Assembly: GCF_000331305.1 (NCBI RefSeq) | Contig: NZ_KB217478.1 | Span: 7,094,317 to 7,158,316, forward strand | Length of the DNA stretch: 64,000 bases | From: Calothrix sp. PCC 7103 | GTDB lineage: Bacteria > Cyanobacteriota > Cyanobacteriia > Cyanobacteriales > Nostocaceae | Direction: 5' to 3' | In this document: piece by piece, positions 36,943 through 45,804 of the stretch | Position numbering within the stretch: position 1 is the first letter of the stretch | Layout of the letters: each line of letters starts with the position of its first letter | Translations under genes and position numbers: made by a program | Notes under the pieces: generated by a model | Database searches by the model: none | Told to the model about the DNA's origin: nothing | Seen by the model: only the letters and a program-made list of their open reading frames with translations

Positions 36943-37725
36943 TTAAGTTTTAGATTCGTTGTTCTGCTTGTCAACCACCTGCCGTACAACTTCGATATCT
37001 AGCTCAAGTGCTTGAGCTATTTGTTCTGTGCTTAACCCCACTTGAAGTAAGCGAGGAACAGTTTCTAATTTTGTTTCTTCTTGAACTTCTTGATAAAATC
37101 GGGTTTGGCGCCATTCTGTTAATCCAAACATTGCTTCTAACTCCTGTCTGCTATAGGACGAAAACTTATAAACTAACATTCTTTCTACTAATTCTAAAAG
37201 CTTGCGACGCTTTGTGGCATCTGTCTGCTGTACCTGTGAGATTAAATTTCTTGCTTGTTGTTGTGCTTCGTTTTCGGGTGCGACTACTAACTTGATGATT
37301 CCTAGACCGATGGATGTGTCGGGGACTTCTTCTAACTCGTCTAGATAAATAATGCGAATATATCCAGCGTCGAAGAAAGATTGATAAGCTTTTGGTACAC
37401 CCTCGTCTAAACTACTTTTAGCCCAAAGAACTATAGCTTGCCATGTTCGCTTCGGTTTATACTGGTTTAAGTACACTACTGCCTCGGTAATTAGGCGCCA
37501 ATATAAATCTTCGTCTTGTTGAAATTGTACCTCAACAAAATAAATCGGCTCATGTGCAAATTTTTTCTTAGGTAGAAATACACCGTCAATGCGACGAGCT
37601 AGTTCTTTTATTTCGACAGAGGAAAATCGGTAACGAGATGCTAGCTCAGGAGATTCTTCTAGCAGTTCAAATAATACGCTCGGAAGATTTTGTAGGAGAG
37701 TATAGAAAATTGTGTCTGTTTTCAT
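36943..37725 (-). CDS. Rpn/DUF2887-type PD-(D/E)XK nuclease-like protein
   Basis: The 260-residue protein starts MKTDTIFYTLLQNLPSVLFELL and carries a likely nuclease core: RRIDGVFLP (Asp) and EPIYFVEVQFQ (E-x-Q in place of E-x-K). A helical C-terminal region holds LSTEQIAQALELDIEVVRQVV. This is the common layout of cyanobacterial Rpn family/DUF2887 proteins, related to transposase-like recombination-promoting nucleases. Family members are numerous in such genomes; the role is not established. It is a single gene with no obvious partner. Confidence 0.75.
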   Translation of the reverse strand: MKTDTIFYTLLQNLPSVLFELLEESPELASRYRFSSVEIKELARRIDGVFLPKKKFAHEPIYFVEVQFQQDEDLYWRLITEAVVYLNQYKPKRTWQAIVLWAKSSLDEGVPKAYQSFFDAGYIRIIYLDELEEVPDTSIGLGIIKLVVAPENEAQQQARNLISQVQQTDATKRRKLLELVERMLVYKFSSYSRQELEAMFGLTEWRQTRFYQEVQEETKLETVPRLLQVGLSTEQIAQALELDIEVVRQVVDKQNNESKT

Positions 37726-37872
37726 TTAGTGAAAGATGCACTGCGGCAAGCTTATATGATAATTTTATAAGTAGTTATGTGTAGAGTATTCAAAATTTTA
37801 TTATTTATAAATAGTCTAAATTATTAAGATAATTTGTGTTCAGAATTATCAATATTAAATATTAAAGTTTTA

Positions 37873-37906
37873 ATGTTGGGTTGCGCTTGCGCTCCACCCA
37901 ACCTAC
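37873..37906. repeat. GTTGGGT...ACCCAACCTAC palindromic repeat
   Basis: GTTGGGTTGCGC and GCTCCACCCAACCTAC form an imperfect hairpin; same family as 26655 and 33641, here in the opposite orientation. Confidence 0.55.
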
Positions 37907-37918
37907 GGGTTTAATAAA

Positions 37919-37948
37919 ATTCCCGGCGCCTCAAACAACGCCGGGAAT
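37919..37948 (-). terminator. GC-rich hairpin after the PhnD-like gene
   Basis: ATTCCCGGCG pairs perfectly with CGCCGGGAAT around a 10-nt loop. On the minus strand it lies ~27 bases after the stop of the PhnD-like gene and is followed by TTTATT, consistent with an intrinsic terminator. One arm carries a GGCGCC site. Confidence 0.75.
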
Positions 37949-37975
37949 GTTGTGTAAAATTATAGAATTGTGAGT

Positions 37976-38956
37976 TTATGGGTCAATTGCTACTGTTTTT
38001 AGTGCTTCGCGCATTCCTTGTAAATGTGATTTGTGGTCAACTTTGACGAGTTCGGTTGAGTTGTATAAGTCGTTTAAAAGTTTGTTGTTATCTTTTTGAT
38101 TTAATTTTAATAGCGCACTTATGATTTTTTCACGCTTTTCTGCTGGAACATCATCATCTATTGCTATTCCATGTGCTGGTACGTTGGGTATTGCGTGGAG
38201 AACTCGCAGCTTTTTACCTTCTTCGGCAGTAATGTAAGGTGGTTGTAGCGCATATTCTGAGACTGCGGCAACTTCTGCTTGTCCGCGTAAGACTGCTTGT
38301 AATGCTTTGCTGTAGTTACCACCGTAGCTAACTTGTCCAAAGAAACCGTCGAGTTTGTCTCGGTTGGGCACGAAACCTTGTTTTACTAATTCGCTAACAG
38401 GGAAGATAAACCCTGAACCGGAGGTTGGCGAAGTAAACGCCATTTTTTTACCTTTGAGCTGTTGCAGTGTTTCTTTGGCTGAACCTTTGCTTTGTAGAGG
38501 ACTATCTTTTGGTACGACAAATACCGAGTTATAAGTTTGCTTACCTGAATAGGTTGGACGAACTTCTGCTAAATATAGATTGGCGCCTGCAAGTTGTTCT
38601 GCTTTTAATGCTGGACGACTACTCAAAAATGCTACATCTGCTTGGTTTGCGCGCAATGCTTCAACAGCAGCAGAGTCATCACCTACTACTGCTTCTACTG
38701 GACTGCCAATTTCTTTTGATAAATATGCAGCGACTGCATTAGCTTTATTTTGTAAGTCTGTTGAGTCTGAACGGCTGGGAAACGCTACTTTTATTGCATT
38801 TCCAGTACTCTGAGTAGTATTTGCAGCAGGTTTTGCTACTGCGTCTGGACTACTAGGAGTATTTGTTGCTGTTTCTTGGCTACATCCGAAGGCGCCTATT
38901 GTTAACCCTAATAAAGCTAAATGTGGAGCAATGGCTCTTAGCACTTTCACTTGCAT
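37976..38956 (-). CDS. PhnD/SsuA-like phosphate/phosphonate ABC transporter substrate-binding lipoprotein
   Basis: The 326-residue protein begins with a signal peptide ending in a lipobox-like LTIGAFGCS, so it is probably a lipoprotein facing the periplasm. The mature part is a PhnD-like domain (IKVAFPSRSDSTDLQNKANAVAAYLSKEIG...; VAFLSSRPALKAEQL; MAFTSPTSGSGFIFPVSELVKQG). These proteins bind phosphonate, phosphite or related oxyanions. No permease or ATPase genes are adjacent, so the transporter partners, if any, are elsewhere. The frame is open to 39115, but the ATG at 38956 is the one followed directly by a proper signal peptide. Confidence 0.85.
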   Translation of the reverse strand: MQVKVLRAIAPHLALLGLTIGAFGCSQETATNTPSSPDAVAKPAANTTQSTGNAIKVAFPSRSDSTDLQNKANAVAAYLSKEIGSPVEAVVGDDSAAVEALRANQADVAFLSSRPALKAEQLAGANLYLAEVRPTYSGKQTYNSVFVVPKDSPLQSKGSAKETLQQLKGKKMAFTSPTSGSGFIFPVSELVKQGFVPNRDKLDGFFGQVSYGGNYSKALQAVLRGQAEVAAVSEYALQPPYITAEEGKKLRVLHAIPNVPAHGIAIDDDVPAEKREKIISALLKLNQKDNNKLLNDLYNSTELVKVDHKSHLQGMREALKTVAIDP

Positions 38957-39433
38957 AACTGTACAATACCCTTTAATACTTCTTAGTGACGAGTATTGAT
39001 AATTTATATCAATATAGCTATAAAAGCAATATATGCTACTTAAAAATATTCTGACAACGCAGGATTTTTTAGGCGCCAATATTAAAAGTTCATGGTGCTG
39101 TAAATACTGCTCCAAAAAATTAGGCGTGGAAGTAATACAATAATTAAGTAAATATGAATACTATTATCTTGAAATAGTTACGTATTTGGCGCAAAAAAGA
39201 CGCTATTTTATAAAATTAATATGTATAATCAGCGTAATTTTTATACATATTCAGTACAGGCTATAAGCTGGGGCTACTTCAACTCCCCTCTGTGTCCTAG
39301 TTAGGCTCTGTGGTAATAATATTTACCAAGCTATTGGTAAGAGCAGTACAAGGCACCCAAAACAACTGATAGCTCCGAGTTGTGTATCATGTAAATAAGG
39401 GCTTTGTCCGCTGAAGGTATATTAATTAATGCT
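38957..39433. other. 477-bp intergenic region, divergent promoters
   Basis: No coding frame, repeat array or RNA gene was recognised. It separates the divergent PhnD-like and Uma2 genes and must contain both promoters. One GGCGCC lies near 39072. Confidence 0.4.
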
Positions 39434-40012
39434 ATGCAAAGTATCGAAACTACTTTTAATCTTCGTTTATGGACAGTTGATGAATACCATCGCATGGCAG
39501 AGACTGGTATTTTGGATAGTTCAGAACGAGTAGAACTTCTCGAAGGAAAAATTATTTGGATGAGCGCGAAGGGAACAGCACATAGGTCTGCTGTAGGCAG
39601 GACAGATTATTTATTCAAAGAAGCTTTAAAAAATCGTGCATGGGTATCTATCCAAGACCCAGTAGCTTTAAGTAAGAATTCTGAACCCGAACCTGATGTA
39701 GCTGTAGTTAAAATAGACCCTTTAGATTATGCTGACCACCATCCCACACCAGAAGAAGTTTATTTGATTATTGAAGTTGCTGATAGTAGCTTAAAATTTG
39801 ACTGCGATACCAAAGGTACAGCTTACGCAAAAGCAGGTATCGCTGATTATTGGGTATTAGATGTAATTGACCGTGAATTATATGTATATCGTCAACCAAC
39901 ACCGGAAGGTTACAAAAATAAAACTGTTTTGAGTGAAGATAAAACTATTTCACCATTACAGTTCCCTGATTTAGTAGTTAGTGTTTACGATATGTTACCG
40001 CCTACCTACTAG
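39434..40012 (+). CDS. Uma2 family protein (putative endonuclease)
   Basis: The 192-residue protein matches the cyanobacterial Uma2/DUF820 family: LWTVDEYHRMAETGILDSSERVELLEGKIIWMS at the N-terminus, SEPEPDVAVVK (Asp), YLIIEVADSS (E for the E-x(n) position) and the TKGTAYAKAGIADYWVLDV block. The fold is PD-(D/E)XK-like and the family is strongly expanded in filamentous cyanobacteria; function is not shown. The frame opens ten codons earlier, but the ATG at 39434 fits the family start. It precedes the C5-methyltransferase on the same strand, 91 bp away. Confidence 0.85.
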   Translation: MQSIETTFNLRLWTVDEYHRMAETGILDSSERVELLEGKIIWMSAKGTAHRSAVGRTDYLFKEALKNRAWVSIQDPVALSKNSEPEPDVAVVKIDPLDYADHHPTPEEVYLIIEVADSSLKFDCDTKGTAYAKAGIADYWVLDVIDRELYVYRQPTPEGYKNKTVLSEDKTISPLQFPDLVVSVYDMLPPTY

Positions 40013-40103
40013 CTAAAACATACAGCATTCATATAACATATAGAGACGTTTTATTTTAAGGCGCCTCTATATTACTATTTATTGGCTTAATTTTTATATA
40101 ATT

Positions 40104-41333
40104 ATGGGTATATATACTTTTTTAGACTTATTTGCAGGCGCCGGAGGTTTTACTGAAGGAATGTTGTTAGCTAGTCATGATAGAAGTTGTTTTAAACTAG
40201 TTGCAGCAAGTGATATACATCCAAACGCGCATTTAACACATAAAAATAGATTTAGCAAGCAACTAGGTATAAATTATTCCTTTCTTGTAGAAGATATTAG
40301 CTGCGATAGTTTTGTCCAAAATATTATAGATTGTGTAAATAATCAAATTGGTGAGTCTTGTATTGATGTCATAGTAGGTGGGCCACCCTGTCAAGGATTT
40401 TCAGTGTTTGGAAAACGAGATGAAGAAGACCCTCGTAATGATTTATTTATTTCATATCTAAAAGTTATAGAAGCTTTAAAGCCTAAATATTTTGTAATGG
40501 AAAATGTACCTGGTTTGGCAACAATGTATGGTGGCAAAACTATTCAAAAGATTTATGAACAAGTATCCAATCTCAAACCAGTAGAATATAGATTAAATGG
40601 ACCAATACAAGTAAATGCTGCTGATTTTGGAGTGCCTCAGTTAAGAGAGCGCATTCTGTTTATAGGGTATCGAGAAGATATGCCACAAATTAAAAATATA
40701 GCTCCAAGCCATCATGAGCAATATATAACAGTAAAAGAAGCAATAGGAGATTTAGCCTTTTTAAGAACCTGGGAAACTACAAATAATTATGATATTAGTT
40801 ACCCTCCAAACAGTAAATATCAGCAAGAAAGTAGAAACGGAAGATTATTTTTGCAACGAGGAATTGAACGTGCAGATAATGACCTTAAAAATCATGAAGC
40901 AGCTAAACATTCGCCTGAAGTTATTGCCAGGTTTGCAATGATTGAACAAGGTAAAGGTTTAGATTCAATACCAAAAGCACTATGGGAAGCACATTTACAT
41001 TCTGCAAAAAAATGGTGTGTACGTTTACACCCAGATTTACCTTCTTTTACTGTTGTCACTCTACCTGACGATTTTGTTCACTATGAAAGGCATAGAATTC
41101 TTACTGTTCGTGAAATGGCTCGTCTTCAATCATTTGATGACACATTTGAGTTTTTAGGACCAAGAGCATCTGGTGGGGGTGGTAAGGGAAATAAAAAACG
41201 AAATTCTGAACTTCCCCAATATTCGCAAGTAGGAAATGCAGTTCCACCACTTCTTGCAAAAGCTATCGGGAATACACTATTACAAGGGAATGAATCAGCC
41301 CTGCCTTATCAAGGGGGGTTGGGGGGATTTTGA
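40104..41333 (+). CDS. C5-cytosine DNA methyltransferase, solitary
   Basis: The 409-residue protein has all main motifs of DNA (cytosine-5) methyltransferases: FLDLFAGAGGFTEGM (motif I, SAM binding), GGPPCQGFSVFG with catalytic Cys96 (motif IV), MENVPGL (motif VI), QLRERILFIGYR (motif VIII), a variable target-recognition region (~210-340) and QVGNAVPPLLAKAIG (motif X). The last residues (NESALPYQGGLGGF) look like read-through into low-quality sequence. No cognate restriction enzyme is next to it, so it is probably an orphan methylase. Its target cannot be read from the sequence. It is a candidate for a global modification enzyme in a genome full of GGCGCC. Confidence 0.9.
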   Translation: MGIYTFLDLFAGAGGFTEGMLLASHDRSCFKLVAASDIHPNAHLTHKNRFSKQLGINYSFLVEDISCDSFVQNIIDCVNNQIGESCIDVIVGGPPCQGFSVFGKRDEEDPRNDLFISYLKVIEALKPKYFVMENVPGLATMYGGKTIQKIYEQVSNLKPVEYRLNGPIQVNAADFGVPQLRERILFIGYREDMPQIKNIAPSHHEQYITVKEAIGDLAFLRTWETTNNYDISYPPNSKYQQESRNGRLFLQRGIERADNDLKNHEAAKHSPEVIARFAMIEQGKGLDSIPKALWEAHLHSAKKWCVRLHPDLPSFTVVTLPDDFVHYERHRILTVREMARLQSFDDTFEFLGPRASGGGGKGNKKRNSELPQYSQVGNAVPPLLAKAIGNTLLQGNESALPYQGGLGGF

Positions 41334-41362
41334 TTTAATTGCAGCATTAAAACAAAAAATAA

Positions 41363-41416
41363 GGTGGGCAATGCCCACCCTACAATTGAAGACTCCTAAC
41401 TCCTAACTCCTAACTA
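41363..41416. repeat. GGTGGGC/GCCCACC hairpin followed by CTCCTAA heptamer repeats
   Basis: GGTGGGC-AAT-GCCCACC (41363-41379) forms a small hairpin between the convergent methyltransferase and ftsH genes. From 41393 a heptamer ACTCCTA is repeated more than three times. No U-run; may mark transcript ends for both genes. Confidence 0.65.
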
Positions 41417-41418
41417 AA

Positions 41419-43281
41419 TTACGCGAATGCTGCGGTTTGTACGTCGTTGTTAGCGAGTAGGTCTTGCAGTTCTTCAGCGTCTACGGTTTCTTTTTCAACT
41501 AACATATCTGCTAGTTTGTCGAGGATGAGTTTGTTTTTTACTAATACTTCTTTCGCACGAATGTAAGCTACGTCTACTAACTTACGTACTTCTTCGTCGA
41601 TGGAAGCAGCGGTTTCTTCGGAGAAGTCGCGCTCGGACATGATGTCACGTCCTAAGAACATGTTACCTTGCTGGCGACCTAATGCTACTGGTCCAAGTTT
41701 GTCGCTCATACCGAAGCGTGTCACCATTTGACGTGCAACTCGTGCAACTTGTTGTAAGTCACCGGAAGCACCTGTGGTTACTTCTTCGTCACCAAAGATT
41801 AATTCTTCAGCGATACGTCCACCCAAGGCAACTGCCATTTGGTTTTCTAAGTAGGAGCGACTATAAAGTCCACTGTCCATACGGTCTTCAGAAGGGGTAA
41901 ACCAAGTTAAACCACCTGCACGACCACGGGGGATAATGCTGATTTTTTGTACTGGGTCATAGTCGGGCATTAATGCACCAACAAGAGCATGACCTGCTTC
42001 GTGATACGCTACTAACTGCTTGCGACGTTCGCTCATTACACGGTCTTTCTTCTCTGGACCTGCTAATACGCGGTCGATAGCGTCGTTAATTTCGTCCATC
42101 GAAATTTCAGTAAGGTTACGACGTGCTGCCAAAATTGCTGCTTCGTTAAGCAAGTTCGACAAGTCAGCACCTGTAAACCCTGGTGAACGACGTGCAATAC
42201 GTTCGATGTCTACGTCTTTACCGAGAGTTTTACCACGTGCGTGTACTTTGAGAATTTCTACACGACCAGCGTAGTCAGGACGGTCTACTACTACCTGACG
42301 GTCGAAGCGACCAGGACGTAATAATGCTGCGTCTAATACGTCGGGACGGTTGGTAGCAGCAATGATAATAATACCTGTGTTACCTTCAAAACCATCCATT
42401 TCGGTAAGTAACTGGTTAAGGGTTTGTTCACGTTCGTCGTTACCACCACCTAAACCGGCGCCACGTTGACGACCTACTGCGTCAATTTCATCTATAAATA
42501 CAATACAAGGTGCATTTGCTTTTGCTTGCTCGAACAAGTCACGCACACGAGAAGCACCTACACCCACAAACATTTCTACAAACTCTGAACCAGAGATAGA
42601 GAAGAAAGGTACACCTGCTTCACCCGCAACCGCACGTGCTAACAAGGTTTTACCTGTTCCTGGAGGTCCAACTAACAATACACCTTTAGGAATTTTGGCA
42701 CCAATAGCAGTAAAGCGGTCAGCATTTTTAAGGAAGTCAACAACTTCGTTTAATTCAAGTTTCGCTTGGTCAATACCCGCAACATCACCAAAAGTTACTT
42801 GGGTTTGCGGTTCCATTTGTACCCTAGCACGCGACTTGCCAAAGTTCATCGCTTGACTACCTGGACCATTTTGCGCTCGACGCAGTAAAAAGAATAAGCC
42901 TACTAGTAGTAATACTGGGAAGAATAAACTGCTAAGTGCCTTAAACCAGAAACCTTCATCGGTTTGAGGCAAAACGCTAATATCTACGTTTTTCTCGGTA
43001 AGCGTATTAATTAATTGTGGGTCGTCTACCAAAGTTACCAATACTTGGTTGCCACTTTGTGACTTGACGATAGCTTGTGTACGGTCAGCACTTAGTCTTA
43101 CTTGTGCGACGTTGCCTTTTTCTACTTCCTGAATAAACTGGCTATAGCGCCATGTTTCCCTGTTTTGAGGCTGTTTGTCAAAAAACGCTGTTCCCAACGC
43201 AATGACTACAATAAACAGCAGTGCGTACAGCCCTGCGCTTCTCCACTTTTTATTATTATTATTATTGTTGTTGCTATTCAC
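41419..43281 (-). CDS. ftsH: ATP-dependent zinc metalloprotease FtsH
   Basis: The 620-residue membrane protease degrades damaged membrane proteins, in cyanobacteria notably photosystem II D1. Order: an N-terminal poly-Asn stretch (residues 4-10) from an AAT/AAC microsatellite, membrane helix ~17-33, FtsH extracytoplasmic domain ~44-105, second helix ~114-134, AAA+ domain with Walker A GPPGTGKT at 205-212 and Walker B VFIDEID at ~261-267, and the zinc site HEAGH at 427-431. It starts with GTG, with AGGAGG ten bases before. The extracytoplasmic domain is repeated five times in the protein encoded 373 bp upstream. Which of the several cyanobacterial FtsH paralogues this is was not determined. 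Confidence 0.97.
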   Translation of the reverse strand: MNSNNNNNNNKKWRSAGLYALLFIVVIALGTAFFDKQPQNRETWRYSQFIQEVEKGNVAQVRLSADRTQAIVKSQSGNQVLVTLVDDPQLINTLTEKNVDISVLPQTDEGFWFKALSSLFFPVLLLVGLFFLLRRAQNGPGSQAMNFGKSRARVQMEPQTQVTFGDVAGIDQAKLELNEVVDFLKNADRFTAIGAKIPKGVLLVGPPGTGKTLLARAVAGEAGVPFFSISGSEFVEMFVGVGASRVRDLFEQAKANAPCIVFIDEIDAVGRQRGAGLGGGNDEREQTLNQLLTEMDGFEGNTGIIIIAATNRPDVLDAALLRPGRFDRQVVVDRPDYAGRVEILKVHARGKTLGKDVDIERIARRSPGFTGADLSNLLNEAAILAARRNLTEISMDEINDAIDRVLAGPEKKDRVMSERRKQLVAYHEAGHALVGALMPDYDPVQKISIIPRGRAGGLTWFTPSEDRMDSGLYSRSYLENQMAVALGGRIAEELIFGDEEVTTGASGDLQQVARVARQMVTRFGMSDKLGPVALGRQQGNMFLGRDIMSERDFSEETAASIDEEVRKLVDVAYIRAKEVLVKNKLILDKLADMLVEKETVDAEELQDLLANNDVQTAAFA

Positions 43282-43654
43282 CGAAGTGAGTCCTCCTGTA
43301 CATTTTGTGCTGTCGCCGTGGTGCCTCTCGTTTATTAGAGAACCGCAGAGCGTTCCGAAATCAACTGGGTGTAGTTAAGAATTATGTTAACTTATCTTAA
43401 GGTATCGCAAAATGCTCTCATATTCATGTAAAAGCAAAAAAAATTCTATAACCCTCAGTCAATTTCGTTACATTAAGCTTGGCGCCGTTTTGGACACTAA
43501 ACCCTTGAAGATACATTCTAGCGAGCCAACCCTTGTAGGCGCCTGAGTATGTATAGACGGATTACACTACAAAACCACAATTTTGTAAAAATATAATCTT
43601 GTAGAAATATAATCTTGTGGAACGGGCATCCCTGCCCGTCCCACAAGACTAAAC
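43282..43654. other. 373-bp region 5' of ftsH
   Basis: The gap separates ftsH from the FtsH-domain array gene on the same strand. It contains no coding frame, two GGCGCC sites (near 43482 and 43540), a perfect hairpin at 43614-43647 near the array gene end, and presumably the ftsH promoter. Confidence 0.5.
43614..43647 (-). terminator. Perfect palindrome after the FtsH-domain array gene
   Basis: CTTGTGGAACGGGCATCC and the complementary GCCCGTCCCACAAG form a strong hairpin eight bases beyond the stop of the array gene on the minus strand. It belongs to the dispersed CTTGTGG family; on the minus strand it is followed by ATTATATTTC, not a clear U-run. It probably separates the array transcript from ftsH. 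Confidence 0.55.
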
Positions 43655-44932
43655 TTAAGGCAAAACCGAGATATCAACGTTGTTAGTAGTCAAAGTATTA
43701 ATCAACTCTGGGTCATCAACTAGGTAAACAAGCTTCCTCTCAGCATCCTTTTTACTCTTTACCATAACCTTGCTTCGGTCGGCACTTAACGACACACGTT
43801 CAACGGCGCCACGTTTCACTTCTCTGATAAACTTCGTATATGACCATTGTTCGAGTCGTCTATCTTTCTCATCTGTTTTTTTAGAGATAGCAGTAATATC
43901 CACTCCATCTCGAACAAGCGTACTGATTAGACTTGGATATTGAGGTAGATAAACAAGTTTTTTCTTCACATCATTCTTAAACGTTACAAGCGCTACAGGA
44001 CGGTCTTGATATACATTTAGTTGTTTAATATTGCCATTTGAAGCTTCCTGAATCAAATGGCTCAATTTTAATTGTACAAATTTTTTATCTTGCACATGAA
44101 TGGTTTCTGGTAGAACAGTAATATCAACCTTATTTTTAATTAATGTCTCAATCAGCTTTGGATTTTTAACTAAATAAACTAATTGACTGTTTAAACCATT
44201 TTTGGAAATTGCACTTAATTCGGAAACATCTTGATTGATAGTAACACTAGCTACATTATTTTTATCGATTTCTTGAATTAGCTTACTATAGCTCCACGGT
44301 TGATTTTCTGGAGTTTCTTCCCTTGTATCACCTTGTGTTAAATTTTCTGTATATGATATAGAAACAATATCAGTATTTTTATTCACTGGTACAACGGTGA
44401 TGTCAACTTTATTTACAAGATAGTTAATTAACTCAGGATTATTAATTAAATGAACCAATTTTAAATTTGGGTCGTTTTTATAAAAAACAAATGCAGTGTA
44501 ACCATCTGAAGTAAGCATTGCTTGCTTAACGTTACCGTTTTCAACTTCTCGCAGCAATTGACTATATGACCATGTTGACAAATTTTCATACATTGGTTGA
44601 AGTAGTCCAGGTACAACATTAATATCTACATCTTTATTGATAAGAATTTTAATCAATTCTGGGTCATTAACTAAATTTACTCGTTTTTGTTTAGCATCAT
44701 TTTTACTAGTAACTATTGCTGTAGTCCCATCTCTATAAAAACTGACTTTCTCAATATTACCCTTTTCAACTTCTTGAATAAACTTACTGTAACGCCATTG
44801 TTCTAATAGCAGTATTTTATTTAGTTCTTTAGGTATAGTTTCTGCAACACTTTTAAAGCTTGTTTTGACTTCAAATGCCAAATACCCAAAAGTAATTATT
44901 ATCAAGAGAAATATTTTTGGAAATGTAATCAT
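43655..44932 (-). CDS. Membrane-anchored tandem array of five FtsH extracytoplasmic domains, no ATPase or protease
   Basis: The 425-residue protein starts with one membrane helix (PKIFLLIIITFGYLAF, ~5-20) and then consists of five copies of the FtsH N-terminal extracytoplasmic domain at ~45-108, 120-182, 212-275, 286-349 and 361-425. Each repeat has the pattern W-x-Y-S/T-x-(F/L)-I-x-E, G-N-(V/I), then L-(V/I)-x-x-P-x-L-I, ending (V)DI(T/S/N)V(L/V)P. The fifth is closest to the FtsH encoded 373 bp downstream, sharing SLSADR/RLSADR and an identical NVDISVLP end. No AAA+ or zinc site exists, so it cannot be a protease. The start overlaps translation of pabC: the AAGGA ribosome site lies on the pabC stop codon. 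It probably faces the periplasm or thylakoid lumen. Role unknown; regulation of FtsH by interaction is an inference. Confidence 0.85.
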   Translation of the reverse strand: MITFPKIFLLIIITFGYLAFEVKTSFKSVAETIPKELNKILLLEQWRYSKFIQEVEKGNIEKVSFYRDGTTAIVTSKNDAKQKRVNLVNDPELIKILINKDVDINVVPGLLQPMYENLSTWSYSQLLREVENGNVKQAMLTSDGYTAFVFYKNDPNLKLVHLINNPELINYLVNKVDITVVPVNKNTDIVSISYTENLTQGDTREETPENQPWSYSKLIQEIDKNNVASVTINQDVSELSAISKNGLNSQLVYLVKNPKLIETLIKNKVDITVLPETIHVQDKKFVQLKLSHLIQEASNGNIKQLNVYQDRPVALVTFKNDVKKKLVYLPQYPSLISTLVRDGVDITAISKKTDEKDRRLEQWSYTKFIREVKRGAVERVSLSADRSKVMVKSKKDAERKLVYLVDDPELINTLTTNNVDISVLP

Positions 44933-44936
44933 AATA

Positions 44937-45800
44937 TTAATCCTTTTGAAACAATACTTGTAACTTTATTAAACTTGGATGTTGGGCGCGATATGTTAAT
45001 GTACCTGTATCTGTAACAACGGTATGAATAGGTATCAGTTCTACTATACAATTACTGTAAGCAAGTGTTTCAAAGCTTTTAACTAACTTTATATTCCAAG
45101 GGCCTTCGCGCACTACCTGATTTTGCTCAATTAAGCTAGTTCTTATATACTCGCGCGCGATTCCTGGTAAAACACTCGCATTAGTAGGAGGAGTCCACCA
45201 ACAGTTATCTTTCCATCCCCAGAGATTACCTGTTGTTGTTTCTAACCAGTTTCCTTCTTTGTCTATAAATATAGCTTCTTGAGAATTATGGTTTTGAGCA
45301 GCATTTGCTTTTGCTAATATTGGCGCCAGATAATTTCCGGTTTTATGACTAGGTAGCGAACGGTAATAATCTTGAACAATACTCGCTGTAATTCCATGTT
45401 TTTGCTTTTGCTGTAAATCAGACGCCAGCATTCTTCCTGTTATCCATTCTGTTCCATCAGGAAACACCGTTATTCGCAATACAGGAAAATGCTGTTTCAT
45501 TAATTCGGCGCCTGAGCGTATAGAGTCCCAGTTTGGTTGCTGCCAATTAAAATAATTTAAAGAGGATTGAATACGTTTGAGATGTGCTTGCCATTGCGTT
45601 AAAGGATTATCCAGAGATTTGTACACCCGCAATGTTGAAAAAATGGTGGCGCCGTACAATAAACCTGGATTATTAATGTCTAACTCAATAGTTTGTGAAT
45701 TGATGAGTTTATTGTTGTACCAAAAAATAGATTTAACCTCAACAGCAATAAAGAAGTTAAATAATAACTCTTCTGGGATGGACATCCTTGCCCGTCCCAT
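44937..45800 (-). CDS. pabC: Class IV aminotransferase, aminodeoxychorismate lyase-like (PabC)
   Basis: The protein is a fold-type IV PLP enzyme: FWYNNKLI (start of the conserved domain), LDINNPGLLYGATIFSTLRVY, a YLAPILAKANAAQN segment with the probable PLP lysine, and DKEGNWLETTTGNLWGW. Aminodeoxychorismate lyase releases pyruvate to give p-aminobenzoate for folate; a branched-chain or D-amino-acid aminotransferase is less likely. A trpG/pabA-type gene lies at 48072-48674. The two candidate ATG codons (45800 and 45785) fall inside a dispersed palindromic repeat, so the first ~10 residues are repeat-derived. The stop codon overlaps the ribosome site of the FtsH-domain array gene. Confidence 0.78.
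   Translation of the reverse strand: MGRARMSIPEELLFNFFIAVEVKSIFWYNNKLINSQTIELDINNPGLLYGATIFSTLRVYKSLDNPLTQWQAHLKRIQSSLNYFNWQQPNWDSIRSGAELMKQHFPVLRITVFPDGTEWITGRMLASDLQQKQKHGITASIVQDYYRSLPSHKTGNYLAPILAKANAAQNHNSQEAIFIDKEGNWLETTTGNLWGWKDNCWWTPPTNASVLPGIAREYIRTSLIEQNQVVREGPWNIKLVKSFETLAYSNCIVELIPIHTVVTDTGTLTYRAQHPSLIKLQVLFQKD
45775..45800. repeat. Dispersed palindrome supplying the pabC start codon
   Basis: GGGATGGACATCCTTGCCCGTCCC belongs to the GGGCATCCTTGCCC family (11819, 43614 and others). On the minus strand it contains both ATG codons available to the pabC frame (45800 and 45785), just four bases after the stop of the preceding gene. Confidence 0.7.
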
Positions 45801-45804
45801 TATA

